Below are positions 1 to 9,481 of a stretch of 64,000 nucleotides of DNA, in pieces. The DNA comes from Carboxylicivirga agarovorans (GTDB lineage: Bacteria; Bacteroidota; Bacteroidia; Bacteroidales; Marinilabiliaceae). Position 1 is the stretch's first letter. Every line of letters starts with the position of its first letter. The stretch spans positions 62,001-126,000 of the forward strand of contig NZ_JBNGPA010000002.1 of assembly GCF_050589845.1 (NCBI RefSeq), in the 5' to 3' direction. Below the pieces are notes generated by a model. It did no database searches, was not told the DNA's origin, and saw only the letters and a list, made by a program, of their open reading frames with translations. A program made the position numbers and the translations under genes.

Positions 1-2167
1 CAAAGTTCTTTATTTCAAGCTTCAGGTAGCGTTCTGCCTCAGCTTTATTGGCATTGAAATCGTACATCATTGCAATATTATGTGCCACCCGCGGACGGTG
101 AGGATTTAACTGGTACGATCTAACGAGGAATGTAAGCGACTCATCGTATTTTTTCAATTCCGACAAAAGCAAACCAAAAGAGTACATGGCCTGTGCATCT
201 TCGGGCTCATGCTTCAGGTAGTCACGGAACAGCAATTCGGCTTTATCATTCTTCTGGATCTTATTGTACAAATAAGCCATGTTAAGCTTTATAAAGTGTA
301 GTTCTTCATCTTGCTGAAGAGCTTTCAGATAAAACGATTCGGCATCGCCATAATTACCCTGGTTATAGTAATAGTTGGCCAGGTTGTACTTACCAATCGG
401 GAAGTCGGCATTGTAAATCAATATCTCTTCATACTCTTTTATGGCTATATCATATGCTTTTTTGTGCTTAGCCGGTAATTGCTCAAGGCCTGCTGTTGAG
501 ATAATACGGGCTGCCTCTGTTCGTATGGCTTTGGTATCATCGCGCAGCATGGGGTAAAGTAAATTTAAATCATCTTCACTGGTTAATTGTATGGCTCTGA
601 CTGCCGCCAGTCTGATGTCGGGATATAAATTACCCAGATAAGTTTCTACCTCGTGCTTAAGCGTATCCTGGAAATAATTGCCCATGTATTGTATTGACAG
701 GCTTCGGATGTTATGCGGATAAAGCTCATCGTCAATAATGCCTTTTAAACGACCAAGGCTCTCTTCCTTTCCATTTCTGGCATCGTCAAAGGCCTGGGCG
801 AAATGGAAGGTTCTGTTTTCACCGTACCATTGGGTAATGTAGTTCTCTGACCATTGATTGCTCTTGTCGGCATGGCACTGGTTACAGGCATTTGGCACAT
901 CGTATTTGATCGACAGGTCGGGTCTTGGAATCCTGAAGCTATGATCGCGACGGTAGTCAACACCCATGTAGTACTGTCCGTGCATGTGGCAGTTGATACA
1001 CAGGGCTCCTGATCCGACATCAAACTTAACCCCTGACTCTGATATAACAGCTTCTCCCGGCATGCCTTCCATTTTATGAAAATGGTGATCGGGCGTATCG
1101 TAAATATCCGCTGTGTGACATTGTAAGCAAAGGGCGTTGTAGTCATCGTCAAATAATAGTTTGCCACTGTGCACATTATGACAATCGTTACACTGAACCT
1201 CGCGGTATTTGGTATACATTTTACTTTGCGTAAACGAAGCATAGACATAATCTTCATCCAGTATCTGCCCGTCGAGGTGCCAGGTTGGAACATCGGGCAG
1301 GTTAGGGATAATGTGGTTATGTATATTCTGTGTGGAATAGTCAAAATCGCTTAAAGAGCTGCGTCGAGAGTGACATCGGGCACAATTATCAACGTATTGC
1401 TCGTTATTAATGCCACTGGTTTTAACCGGCAGTCCATAGTTTTCATATTCATCACGCGCATATTCAGGTAATGCAGCCCACTTCAGGTGGTTTGATGAAG
1501 GACCATGACATGCTTCACAACTCACATCAATTTCAGACCAGGTAGTGTTATAGGTATCATTAATGTGATCGTAATTCTTTTGAAGGTTGGTTGAGTGGCA
1601 ATCGGCGCACATGCTGTTCCAGTTTTGTGCCTGGTTAGTCCAGTGTAACCAGTTGTCATGATGCATATCCTGATCGCTGTATACCGAATCGACCATATGA
1701 TACCATACGCTGTCTAAAGTATTCCAGGTTAAAGGCAGTGTTTGCAGGCGTCCGCCATCAAACTCAACCAGAAACTGTTGGAGGGGAGTGAAACCAAAAA
1801 CATATTTCACCTCAAAATCCTGCATGGTGCCGTCTTCACCATCGGTATTTACCATAAACTTGCCGTCTTTCATAAATGCACGATGCGTCATGCCATTTCC
1901 TTTAATGGTAACATTGTTAAAATTGGCAAGAACAGTTGTGTCATTGGCTATGTCCATGGCCCTGTCGTGGTGCGAGCCAACCCAGTCATTGTACTCGGGC
2001 AGGTGACATTCAATACAGGTTTCGCGACCAACAAAATGAGGCTCTTCACTTGTGGTGGCAGAAGAAGAAACGCTGTATGTTTTAATAAGCAGATAGGCCG
2101 GCAAAAGCAAAATTAATGCACCCACCAGCGCCAATGTGATATTGTTATATTGTCGCGTGTTGATCAT
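1..2167 (-). CDS. octaheme c-type cytochrome with HEAT-like and TPR region (3' end outside window)
   Basis: The reading frame is open from an ATG at 2167 to the left edge, giving 722 visible residues with no stop. An N-terminal membrane anchor (about residues 9-29) is followed by eight CxxCH haem c sites at residues 51, 187, 217, 262, 326, 347, 390 and 428. A helical HEAT-like stretch (about 470-560) and TPRs (about 570-720) follow. This order fits the cytochrome c554-like multihaem proteins with a TPR tail. The gene starts one base before the Rieske stop codon and continues the cytochrome b-Rieske operon. I infer that it takes electrons from the Rieske centre on the periplasmic side. No cytochrome c1- or f-like gene is present in the visible part of the operon. 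The terminal acceptor is unknown. Confidence 0.9.
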   Translation of the reverse strand, partial: MINTRQYNNITLALVGALILLLPAYLLIKTYSVSSSATTSEEPHFVGRETCIECHLPEYNDWVGSHHDRAMDIANDTTVLANFNNVTIKGNGMTHRAFMKDGKFMVNTDGEDGTMQDFEVKYVFGFTPLQQFLVEFDGGRLQTLPLTWNTLDSVWYHMVDSVYSDQDMHHDNWLHWTNQAQNWNSMCADCHSTNLQKNYDHINDTYNTTWSEIDVSCEACHGPSSNHLKWAALPEYARDEYENYGLPVKTSGINNEQYVDNCARCHSRRSSLSDFDYSTQNIHNHIIPNLPDVPTWHLDGQILDEDYVYASFTQSKMYTKYREVQCNDCHNVHSGKLLFDDDYNALCLQCHTADIYDTPDHHFHKMEGMPGEAVISESGVKFDVGSGALCINCHMHGQYYMGVDYRRDHSFRIPRPDLSIKYDVPNACNQCHADKSNQWSENYITQWYGENRTFHFAQAFDDARNGKEESLGRLKGIIDDELYPHNIRSLSIQYMGNYFQDTLKHEVETYLGNLYPDIRLAAVRAIQLTSEDDLNLLYPMLRDDTKAIRTEAARIISTAGLEQLPAKHKKAYDIAIKEYEEILIYNADFPIGKYNLANYYYNQGNYGDAESFYLKALQQDEELHFIKLNMAYLYNKIQKNDKAELLFRDYLKHEPEDAQAMYSFGLLLSELKKYDESLTFLVRSYQLNPHRPRVAHNIAMMYDFNANKAEAERYLKLEIKNF

Positions 2168-2641
2168 CTAGACGTATGTTATTTGTGAGCGATCATATTT
2201 GTTTCGTTTCACCGGATTGGCAGTGTCAACCAGTACTTTATTGTCAATTATGGTAACCGGAAGAAGGTCCAGTGCGCGTGTTGCAGGAGGAGCCAGCACA
2301 TCGCCATGTTTGTTAAAGGCCGATGCATGGCAGGGGCACTGGAATTTATCCTCTTTTGTTTTAAACTGAATAGTGCAACCCAGGTGTGTGCATTTAGTTG
2401 ATAAGGCCAGGAAACCGCCATCTTTCAATCGCGAAAGGTAAAAGCGTTCTGTGCTAAAAGGGTATACCTGCCCGTTTTCAAAAAGATCAACATCACCTGC
2501 ATCAAAAAGGTTTTCAGGTGCTTTGGCTTCATTACCTTTCTTTAGTAAGTTGGTAAGAACATATACCAGTTCAAGGGAAACCAAGGTAAAAATGGCCTTT
2601 TTTATAAAGCTGCGCCTTGTTATTTTTTTAATAAAATCCAT
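2168..2641 (-). CDS. Rieske [2Fe-2S] subunit of a cytochrome bc complex
   Basis: This 157-residue protein carries both Rieske cluster-binding motifs, CTHLGC (about residue 84) and CPCHAS (about residue 103). The N-terminus has a twin-arginine-like stretch (TRRSFIKKA) followed by one hydrophobic helix, which is the usual Tat-dependent membrane anchor of Rieske proteins. I chose the ATG at 2641 over an in-frame TTG at 2659, because it sits just upstream of the RRSF motif and avoids overlap with cytochrome b. In the family this subunit takes electrons from quinol at the Qo site and passes them to a c-type cytochrome. The gene lies between cytochrome b (upstream) and the multihaem cytochrome (downstream) in one minus-strand operon. 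Confidence 0.93.
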   Translation of the reverse strand: MDFIKKITRRSFIKKAIFTLVSLELVYVLTNLLKKGNEAKAPENLFDAGDVDLFENGQVYPFSTERFYLSRLKDGGFLALSTKCTHLGCTIQFKTKEDKFQCPCHASAFNKHGDVLAPPATRALDLLPVTIIDNKVLVDTANPVKRNKYDRSQITYV

Positions 2642-2651
2642 AGTCAGTGTT

Positions 2652-3926
2652 TTATGCAAATAAATGCATGCCTTCTCCTCTTAGTAAACTTCCAACAAAT
2701 GTCATCACCAGGTAGCCAGTCAGTAATATGGTGACAAGTGCCATTATCATCTCAATTTTACCGGCTTTCAAATGATTTTTTGCAAAGAACATAAAACCAT
2801 AGGTTGGCACAACATATAATACAATCGGAAATAAACCTGTCGTTATCAATACCGGCCAGTCTGGCATCCATTGCTGGAAGGTCAAAACATACTCAGTACC
2901 TACAATGATAAGCATTGTAAAAACAATGGCATATATGGCCGACCAAATCGTGATCTTCTTGCCAACGGCCGAGTTAAACCAAACACCGGTATTGACCTTT
3001 GTGTCTTTAATATATGGTATGTAGACAAGAAAAGCTGTAACTATAACAGGCACTATAAATATACCAAACCCGGGATGCATGTGAAGTAATAGCTCCTGAA
3101 ATCCCATAAAATACCAGGGAGCTTTACTTGGATTTGGACTCACCAAAGGATTGGCCTTATCAAGTAAAGGAGCATCAACAGCCATTGAGAATACAATGAG
3201 TAATAATATAAGTGAAAGGGCAACTACAATTTCTTTATAAACCAGTTCGGGATTTGTTTTAACCATTTCCTTTTCTGATGAAGCGGGGACGGCAACACCC
3301 TTGGCTTTGCGTACCAGCCAAAAATGAATGCTCATTACAAATACCATTAAAAGTGGTAAAAGCCCGGTATGAAAATGATAGAAACGTAAGAGAGTACCTT
3401 CGTTCACTTCTGTGCCTCCGCGCACAAGTGATGCCAACGACTCACCAATAACAGGAATATAACTGAGCATGTTGGTCATAATGGTAACGGCCCAGTAAGC
3501 AAGCTGATCCCATGGCAGGAGGTAGCCTGTGAAATTGGACATGATCACTAAAAACATTAAAACCAGTCCGTATATCCAGTTTTTTCTTCGCTCATAGTAA
3601 ATGGATTGGCTGTAAAATACCCTTACAACATGAAGGAATGAGACAATAACCAATAACATGCCGCTCCAGTAGTGCATGTTTCGTAAAAGCTCACCAAACA
3701 GCACATTTTCCTTTAAATAAATGATAGAATCATAGGCTCCTTTTTCAGAAGGAACATATATAAAACGAAGCAACATACCGGTAATGAACAGCAACACAAA
3801 CAAAAGAGCTGCAATACCTCCCAGCCCGAATGTACGGGTATATTTAATGGCATGGGCATTGACTCTTGGCGGATGAATGTGAAGTAAAAACTTGCTTATT
3901 GCTTTTGATGTGCCTGGTTGATGCAT
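2652..3926 (-). CDS. cytochrome b, fused b6/subunit IV type
   Basis: This 424-residue polytopic membrane protein has the four haem-ligand histidines of cytochrome b: H85 and H99, then H186 and H201. The 14 and 15 residue spacings are those of b6-type cytochromes; mitochondrial cytochrome b has 14 in the second pair. A C-terminal domain with the SKAPWYFMGFQE segment corresponds to subunit IV, so both halves are in one chain. Its role is quinol oxidation across the membrane together with the Rieske protein encoded 10 bp downstream. It is the first gene of the operon cytochrome b, Rieske, multihaem cytochrome c. The start is the ATG at 3926. Confidence 0.93.
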   Translation of the reverse strand: MHQPGTSKAISKFLLHIHPPRVNAHAIKYTRTFGLGGIAALLFVLLFITGMLLRFIYVPSEKGAYDSIIYLKENVLFGELLRNMHYWSGMLLVIVSFLHVVRVFYSQSIYYERRKNWIYGLVLMFLVIMSNFTGYLLPWDQLAYWAVTIMTNMLSYIPVIGESLASLVRGGTEVNEGTLLRFYHFHTGLLPLLMVFVMSIHFWLVRKAKGVAVPASSEKEMVKTNPELVYKEIVVALSLILLLIVFSMAVDAPLLDKANPLVSPNPSKAPWYFMGFQELLLHMHPGFGIFIVPVIVTAFLVYIPYIKDTKVNTGVWFNSAVGKKITIWSAIYAIVFTMLIIVGTEYVLTFQQWMPDWPVLITTGLFPIVLYVVPTYGFMFFAKNHLKAGKIEMIMALVTILLTGYLVMTFVGSLLRGEGMHLFA

Positions 3927-3986
3927 ACTTATTAAGTTTAAGGCTAAAAATACAGCATTTTTTTATAAACGGGTTCTTAAAGGATT

Positions 3987-4751
3987 TTATTGGTTCCAAT
4001 ATAAGGTTTGTCGCAAAGTGACCTGAAAAATATGAGTCACAACCTGATCAACGCCCCTGGCCACTTTTGTGTGCTCTAAATAGTAATTGGTGTCAGCACT
4101 CAGCTTTGAATTGAACTGATAACCCAATCCCGCGCAGTATCGGCCACGTACCCAAAAAACATCTTCAGCTTCCTGGTATATATTAAAATTAAACTCTGCA
4201 AATGTGCGGTAAAAAAACGACTTGGGTGCGATGGGCTTTCCGTCAAATCGACCCTGATGCAGGATACGGTAACGCAAGCGTATCTTAAAATCGCGTACAT
4301 CGTTATGCACATGTGTAAACATGCGCTCCTCAAGGCGAAAGCGGTGTTTTAATGATGAAGCCTGAAACCTGGGATAACTGATGTGAAAGGCCTGATGAGG
4401 CCGGTATTCATGACGGGTCACATCAACTTCTTCAGCGATATCATCATTTAATATATCATCCTTGTAATGAATACGGTTATACATGAAACCAAGATCATAA
4501 CTATAGAAATCGTTGATCTTTCGACTGATATTACCTCTGAATCCCCACCTTGTCCATATGTTATTTCCTAAACCTAAATAAGAGCCTGCATCGATGTTCA
4601 GGGTGTACTTGTCGTTAAGCCGATGCCGTTGCACATATATTAAACGAAGTTCACCTGAACCATTGAACAGGTTAAAATCAAAATGTTGCTGGGCACTTGC
4701 CAACAAGCTAATGAGTAATAAAGGGAAGATTAGTATCCGTCTTTTTTTCAT
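3987..4751 (-). CDS. DUF2490 outer-membrane-type protein
   Basis: This 254-residue protein has a clear signal peptide ending in LLASAQQ. The rest is rich in alternating aromatic and polar residues (WTRWGFRGN, YSYDLGFMYNRIHY, YQFNSKLSADTNYYLEH), as in small outer-membrane barrels. The pattern fits DUF2490, a family common in Bacteroidota with no established function. It lies 60 bp upstream of cytochrome b on the same strand, so it may be the first gene of the respiratory operon, but nothing in the sequence links it to electron transfer. It is transcribed divergently from the FAD reductase at 4857. Confidence 0.75.
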   Translation of the reverse strand: MKKRRILIFPLLLISLLASAQQHFDFNLFNGSGELRLIYVQRHRLNDKYTLNIDAGSYLGLGNNIWTRWGFRGNISRKINDFYSYDLGFMYNRIHYKDDILNDDIAEEVDVTRHEYRPHQAFHISYPRFQASSLKHRFRLEERMFTHVHNDVRDFKIRLRYRILHQGRFDGKPIAPKSFFYRTFAEFNFNIYQEAEDVFWVRGRYCAGLGYQFNSKLSADTNYYLEHTKVARGVDQVVTHIFQVTLRQTLYWNQ

Positions 4752-4856
4752 TCTTTATAATAGTATTCAACCCAAACAGGTTCGGATTGTTATAATCATT
4801 AAGAATTGCAAAGATATTAATTATCATTTTTAATTATTGTATTAAAAAAGTAAGAT

Positions 4857-6074
4857 ATGAGTTTTCAGAACTATCCAATTATAGCGATAGGAGCAAGTAT
4901 AGCATCCATCAGTTTTATCCGCACCCTTCGTGAGAATGGTGATAAACGGAAGATACTGCTGGTGCATGGTGAAGATCGCTTGCCATATAAGCGCACCAAG
5001 ATCAATAAAAACATGGTGCGCGGTTTTGATAAGGATGAGTTTAAAATAGCCGATGAACAATGGTACATGGATAATGATGTGACCTTGCTGTTTGACAGGG
5101 TAATCAACATTGACAGTGCAGAAAAGATGATCAGCACCAAGTCAGGGCAGGTATTTAGCTACGGAAAACTGCTACTGGCCACCGGTGCCGCATCTGTGGT
5201 TCCTAAACTCAGTGGTATTGAGCAACAGGAGATCCATAAAGTACAAAATGCCTATGATGTTGACCAGGTACTTGAGGCTTGTGCTGATAAGGAGCGTTTT
5301 TTGATCATTGGTGGTGGTGTTGAGGGTGTTGAAACAGCCGATCAGTTAATCAGAAAAGGAAAGCAGGTTATTTTGGCCAGCCGCATGAAGCAGCCTTTAC
5401 AAAAACTGTTTCCCGAAAGTTTGCTTAACGTTTTGCTTGAAAAAATGCTGGCAAGAGATCTTAAGCTTTTCTCAGGTGTGTCTGTATCATCTGTTCGTAA
5501 GAAAGGTGTGGGCTATTGTACAACTATTTTAGGGCAGGAGCTGGAGTTTGATGCTGTGATTGCCTGCACTGGAGCTATACCTAATGTTGATCTGGCTGTT
5601 AAGGCCGACCTGAAAGTGGAACGTGGTATCGTTGTTAATGAGTACCTGCAAACATCAGATAAGGATATTCTGGCGGCGGGCGATGTGGCTCAACATAACC
5701 GGGGTGTTGTTACGGGTTTATGGCATGCTGCCGAACACCAGGGCAAACTGGCAGCGCTTAATGTGCTGGGAACTCCTCAACCGCATTCACTTCCTCCTTA
5801 TCGCTTAAAAACGGAGGTGTTCGGATTGTTTATGTTTTCAGCAGCTTACGACTTGCTGGTGCCGGGACAGTATGAGGTGGTTGAAGAAAAAGATGGTGAT
5901 ATACATCGCTTTATGTATTATGAAGATGATAAGCTATTAGCTGCCGTTTTTATAAATGATAAAGACCGGGCTAAAACCTATCAACAAGCCCTGTTTGAAA
6001 AATGGGATAAAAATAAGGTCAAAGAGGAGTTACCGTTACCGGCTAAACTTGGTTTTTCATTCGCTCTAGGTTAA
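4857..6074 (+). CDS. NAD(P)/FAD-dependent oxidoreductase, rubredoxin/nitrite reductase-like fold
   Basis: This 405-residue soluble flavoprotein has the two-dinucleotide-domain layout of the pyridine nucleotide-disulfide reductase superfamily. It shows an N-terminal FAD-binding glycine region (IGASIAS, residues 11-17), an ATG-type central motif (LLATGAAS), an NAD(P)H-binding GGGVEG at 152-157 and a C-terminal FAD contact DILAAGDVA near 270. There is no redox-active CxxxxC pair, so it is unlikely to be a thioredoxin or lipoamide reductase. Rubredoxin, ferredoxin and NirB-type reductases share this design. The partner cannot be read from the neighbourhood. The first glycine motif is unusual in having GxS in place of GxG. 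Confidence 0.8.
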   Translation: MSFQNYPIIAIGASIASISFIRTLRENGDKRKILLVHGEDRLPYKRTKINKNMVRGFDKDEFKIADEQWYMDNDVTLLFDRVINIDSAEKMISTKSGQVFSYGKLLLATGAASVVPKLSGIEQQEIHKVQNAYDVDQVLEACADKERFLIIGGGVEGVETADQLIRKGKQVILASRMKQPLQKLFPESLLNVLLEKMLARDLKLFSGVSVSSVRKKGVGYCTTILGQELEFDAVIACTGAIPNVDLAVKADLKVERGIVVNEYLQTSDKDILAAGDVAQHNRGVVTGLWHAAEHQGKLAALNVLGTPQPHSLPPYRLKTEVFGLFMFSAAYDLLVPGQYEVVEEKDGDIHRFMYYEDDKLLAAVFINDKDRAKTYQQALFEKWDKNKVKEELPLPAKLGFSFALG

Positions 6075-6178
6075 TGAATGAGTAAATATTCAATAGATTG
6101 TATTTTTATGCATTACTCACTAATGCTTAATTATTTAAAGAAGTGCATTCAATCATTTTTTTAATTGCTTATGGTTTT

Positions 6179-6186
6179 TAAATTTG
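6179..6186 (+). promoter_or_regulatory. -7 promoter box upstream of arcA
   Basis: TAAATTTG matches the Bacteroidota -7 consensus TAnnTTTG exactly, 41 bp before the arcA start. No TTTG is visible at the -33 position. Confidence 0.5.
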
Positions 6187-6227
6187 CGTCGAAGAAGAAA
6201 CCAAATAAAATTTAAACCAAGTAGTCC

Positions 6228-7490
6228 ATGATAAAAACTGTAGATACCGGTGTGTTCTCCGAAATTGGGGAACTGGAAGGTGTGATCTTACACACGCCGG
6301 GTAAAGAGGTTGAGAATATGACGCCCTCAAATGCAGAGCGTGCATTATATAGTGATATTCTGAACTTATCAGTTGCTGTTGATGAATACAAGCAATTTTC
6401 AGGCGTTCTGGAAAAAGTAACACAGACATACCAGGTTAAAGATTTACTGGCCGAGATATTGGAACAGCCCAAAATTAAACTTAGCCTGATCGAAAAGATC
6501 TGTACTTACGAACAGGTATTGAATATTAAGGAAGATCTGCTTGAGCTACCTGCACCTGAGCTAGCCCGTCAGCTCATTGAAGGAGTAAGCCTGAAAACAG
6601 ATTCATTAACTACTTTCTTATCAGATGATCGTTACTCATTGCGACCATTGCATAACTTTTTCTTTACGCGCGACGCCAGTGTTACCATGTACGATAAGGT
6701 ACTGATATCAAAAATGGCTAACAAAGTACGTGAGCGTGAAGCAATAGTAATGGAGGCGATCTTTAACCATTCGGCCCGTTTCAAAACACAAACGGTCAAT
6801 CCGCTTAACTTCTATAATGTAGGAGCAGAAACAATGATCGAAGGTGGTGATGTGCAAATTGCCCGTGAAGATGTATTAGTGATCGGTAACAGTGCCCGTA
6901 CCTCTTCCCAGGGAATTGATTTTATCATCAATCAGCTAAAGCAAAAGAAAGACCGTCATTACGTGGTGGTGCAGCAATTACCGGATACGCCTGAGTCATT
7001 CATCCATTTAGACATGGTGTTTACTTTCCTTGATAAGGATGCCTGTATGGTGTATGAGCCGTTAATTATGAAAGATAGCCGCTACAGCACTATATTAATT
7101 ACGGTTGATAACGGTGAGGTTGCTTCTATTGAGAAAAAAGAAAACCTGGTTACCTGCCTTAAGGATTTGGGTATGGATATGAAACCGATCTGTTGTGGTG
7201 GCTCAAGTGATATCTGGACGCAGGAACGTGAGCAGTGGCACAGTGGAGCTAACTTTTTTGCCATGGGCCCTGGAAAGGTATTAGGGTATGCGCGCAACGT
7301 TTACACCATGGAAGAAATGAATAAGAATGGTTTTGAAATAATTAAAGCCAACGATGTTATTAGTGGCACTGTTGATCTAAAGGACTATGAAAAATATGTG
7401 GTTACCATAGGAGGTTCAGAACTGTCGCGAGGAGGAGGGGGTGCTCGTTGTATGAGTATGCCTGTGCGTCGCAAACCGGTTAAGTGGTAA
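6228..7490 (+). CDS. arcA: arginine deiminase
   Basis: This 420-residue enzyme hydrolyses L-arginine to citrulline and ammonia. The family's catalytic landmarks are present: the FTRD segment in HNFFFTRDAS, the EGGD substrate-binding motif in MIEGGDVQ, HLDMVFT with the catalytic His and acidic residue, and the nucleophile C408 in GGGGARCMSMP close to the C-terminus. Length matches known arginine deiminases (about 405-420). Ornithine carbamoyltransferase and carbamate kinase genes are not adjacent, so the gene stands alone here. It ends before a strong bidirectional terminator and has its own -7 promoter box. Confidence 0.95.
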   Translation: MIKTVDTGVFSEIGELEGVILHTPGKEVENMTPSNAERALYSDILNLSVAVDEYKQFSGVLEKVTQTYQVKDLLAEILEQPKIKLSLIEKICTYEQVLNIKEDLLELPAPELARQLIEGVSLKTDSLTTFLSDDRYSLRPLHNFFFTRDASVTMYDKVLISKMANKVREREAIVMEAIFNHSARFKTQTVNPLNFYNVGAETMIEGGDVQIAREDVLVIGNSARTSSQGIDFIINQLKQKKDRHYVVVQQLPDTPESFIHLDMVFTFLDKDACMVYEPLIMKDSRYSTILITVDNGEVASIEKKENLVTCLKDLGMDMKPICCGGSSDIWTQEREQWHSGANFFAMGPGKVLGYARNVYTMEEMNKNGFEIIKANDVISGTVDLKDYEKYVVTIGGSELSRGGGGARCMSMPVRRKPVKW

Positions 7491-7511
7491 TATTACTAAA
7501 GCAGATATATT

Positions 7512-7551
7512 AAAGCGGGATTGTTCATGTAAACAATCCCGCTTTCTTTAT
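7512..7551. terminator. bidirectional rho-independent terminator between arcA and sucC
   Basis: A perfect 14-bp stem (7512-7525 with 7532-7545) has a 6-nt loop and is followed by a T-rich run on the plus strand. A-rich sequence at the left foot lets it serve the convergent sucC transcript as well. Confidence 0.85.
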
Positions 7552-7565
7552 TTTGTTGACGGGTT

Positions 7566-8756
7566 TTAATTTACAATTTGTTGTACCAGGTCAGAGGCTT
7601 CCTTAAGCGTTATAGCCGAGTATACTTTCAATCCTGATTCATCAATGATCTTCTTGCCACCTTCAGCATTGGTTCCTTGCAGGCGAACGATAATAGGTAT
7701 GTTGATCTCACCAATGTTTTTATAAGCTTCAACAACACCGTTGGCCACTCTGTCGCAGCGAACAATACCACCAAAAATATTGATCAGTATAGCTTTTACA
7801 TTAGGATCGTTCAGAATGATTTTAAGACCGGCCTCAACAGTTGTTGCATTGGCACCACCACCAACATCAAGGAAGTTGGCCGGATCACCACCTGATAACT
7901 TGATAATATCCATAGTAGCCATTGCCAGTCCTGCTCCGTTCACCATACATCCAACATTACCGTCAAGCTTCACAAAGTTAAGGTTGCTTTTGCTTGCTTC
8001 AGTTTCCGATGGATCTTCTTCACTCAGGTCACGCATAGCAGCATAATCAGGGTGACGGAATAATGCATTGTCATCAAGGTTAACTTTTGCATCAACAGCT
8101 AAGATCTTATTGTCTGATGTCTTTAAAACCGGATTAATCTCAAACATGGATGAATCGGTTGCCACATAAGCTTTGTATAAGGCATCAACGAATTTGGTCA
8201 TTTCTTTAAATGCTTTTCCTGACAAGCCAAGATTAAAAGCAATTTTCCTTGCCTGGAATGCCTGAAGGCCAACACCCGGTTCTACTTCTTCCTTATGGAT
8301 GAGGTGAGGCGTTTTTTCAGCAACTTCTTCAATGTCCATTCCTCCTTCAGTGGAGTACATGATTATATTTTTGCCTGTCGAGCGGTTCAGTAAAACACTC
8401 ATGTAATATTCATCTGTTTCACTTTCTCCCGGATAGTATACATCCTGGGCAATCAGTACTTTGCTGACTAATTTTCCTTCCGGACCGGTTTGGTGTGTAA
8501 CCAGGTTCATGCCAATGATGTCAGTAGCTCTTTCTTTAACTTCGTCCAATGATTTGGCAAGTTTTACACCTCCGCCTTTTCCGCGGCCACCTGCATGGAT
8601 CTGCGCTTTTACAACCCACCAGCCTGTGCCGGTTTCCTCTTTGAGTTGTTTGGCTGCCTCAACAGCTTTTTCAGGTGTTTCAGCAACAATTCCTTCTTGT
8701 ATAGCTACGCCGAATGATTTAAGTATCTCCTTTCCTTGATATTCGTGTATATTCAT
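7566..8756 (-). CDS. sucC: succinyl-CoA ligase, beta subunit (ADP-forming type)
   Basis: This 396-residue protein starts with the typical MNIHEYQGKEIL of the beta subunit and continues with an ATP-grasp domain (AQIHAGGRGKGGGVKLAK) and the C-terminal flavodoxin-like CoA-ligase domain (LDVGGGA, INIFGGIVRCD). With the alpha subunit it interconverts succinyl-CoA and succinate with ATP formation in the TCA cycle. sucD is not adjacent: downstream is a terminator and convergent arcA, and upstream a divergent gene. The alpha subunit must therefore lie elsewhere. Length is normal (about 385-400). Confidence 0.96.
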   Translation of the reverse strand: MNIHEYQGKEILKSFGVAIQEGIVAETPEKAVEAAKQLKEETGTGWWVVKAQIHAGGRGKGGGVKLAKSLDEVKERATDIIGMNLVTHQTGPEGKLVSKVLIAQDVYYPGESETDEYYMSVLLNRSTGKNIIMYSTEGGMDIEEVAEKTPHLIHKEEVEPGVGLQAFQARKIAFNLGLSGKAFKEMTKFVDALYKAYVATDSSMFEINPVLKTSDNKILAVDAKVNLDDNALFRHPDYAAMRDLSEEDPSETEASKSNLNFVKLDGNVGCMVNGAGLAMATMDIIKLSGGDPANFLDVGGGANATTVEAGLKIILNDPNVKAILINIFGGIVRCDRVANGVVEAYKNIGEINIPIIVRLQGTNAEGGKKIIDESGLKVYSAITLKEASDLVQQIVN

Positions 8757-8828
8757 ATTCTTTAGGATTTAATATTTCATTAAAGGGTACGATTATTATT
8801 CAATTACATATAAAAACAGGAATAGTGC

Positions 8829-8836
8829 TATTTTTG
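8829..8836 (+). promoter_or_regulatory. -7 promoter box of the SpoU methyltransferase gene
   Basis: TATTTTTG is an exact match to TAnnTTTG and ends 18 bp before the ATG at 8855, which implies a very short leader. No clear -33 TTTG is seen. Confidence 0.55.
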
Positions 8837-8854
8837 TTGTCAAAATTACCATGA

Positions 8855-9382
8855 ATGAGAAAATTAAGAACAAGTGAGCTGAATCGTTTGAGCGTTGAAG
8901 AGTTCAAAAACAGTGATAAAATGCCCATTACTGTTGTGATGGATAACATCAGGAGTCTAAATAATGTTGGTTCGGTTTTCAGAACATCAGACGCCTTAAA
9001 GGTTGAAAAAATAATTTTGTGTGGAATTACTGCGACTCCTCCCAATAAGGAAATACATAAAACGGCATTGGGTGCAGAAGAATCAATGGATTGGTCGTAT
9101 GAAGAGCAAACAGAGGATGCTATCGCTCAATTGAAAGAAGCCGGATATACGATTTGTAGTCTGGAGCAGGTGGAGAACAGTACGTCCCTTATCGATTTTC
9201 AGCCCCGAAGGGGAGAGAAGGTCGCTTTGGTTTTAGGTAATGAGGTCAAGGGTGTTCAGCAAAAGGTGGTTAATATCAGCGATGTTTGCCTTGAAATTCC
9301 TCAGTATGGTACCAAGCATTCATTCAATGTATCGGTTAGCGCCGGGATAGCATTGTGGGAGCTGTTTCGTAAGATGGCTTAG
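8855..9382 (+). CDS. RNA 2'-O-methyltransferase, TrmH/SpoU family
   Basis: This 175-residue SPOUT methyltransferase shows the three family motifs: motif 1 NVGSVFRTSDA near residues 37-47, motif 2 LVLGNEVKGV and motif 3 IPQYGTKHSFNVSVSAGIAL, which form the trefoil knot that binds S-adenosylmethionine. It lacks the N-terminal substrate-binding domain of RlmB, so it is a minimal SpoU enzyme. The RNA target (tRNA or rRNA) cannot be told from sequence. The gene is monocistronic and ends before a strong terminator. An earlier ATG at 8851 opens a frame of only eight codons, so 8855 is the start. Confidence 0.88.
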   Translation: MRKLRTSELNRLSVEEFKNSDKMPITVVMDNIRSLNNVGSVFRTSDALKVEKIILCGITATPPNKEIHKTALGAEESMDWSYEEQTEDAIAQLKEAGYTICSLEQVENSTSLIDFQPRRGEKVALVLGNEVKGVQQKVVNISDVCLEIPQYGTKHSFNVSVSAGIALWELFRKMA

Positions 9383-9428
9383 AGCTTAGTTTATTGTTTA
9401 ACCTGTATACTTCGGGTTTTAAGGATAT

Positions 9429-9464
9429 AAAAAAAGGGTGAATCAAACGATTCACCCTTTTTTT
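9429..9464. terminator. bidirectional terminator between the SpoU gene and the TPR lipoprotein gene
   Basis: A perfect stem has a GGGTGAATC/GATTCACCC core flanked by runs of seven A and seven T. It works for both converging genes. Confidence 0.9.
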
Positions 9465-9481
9465 ATATGTCGTATTATTGA

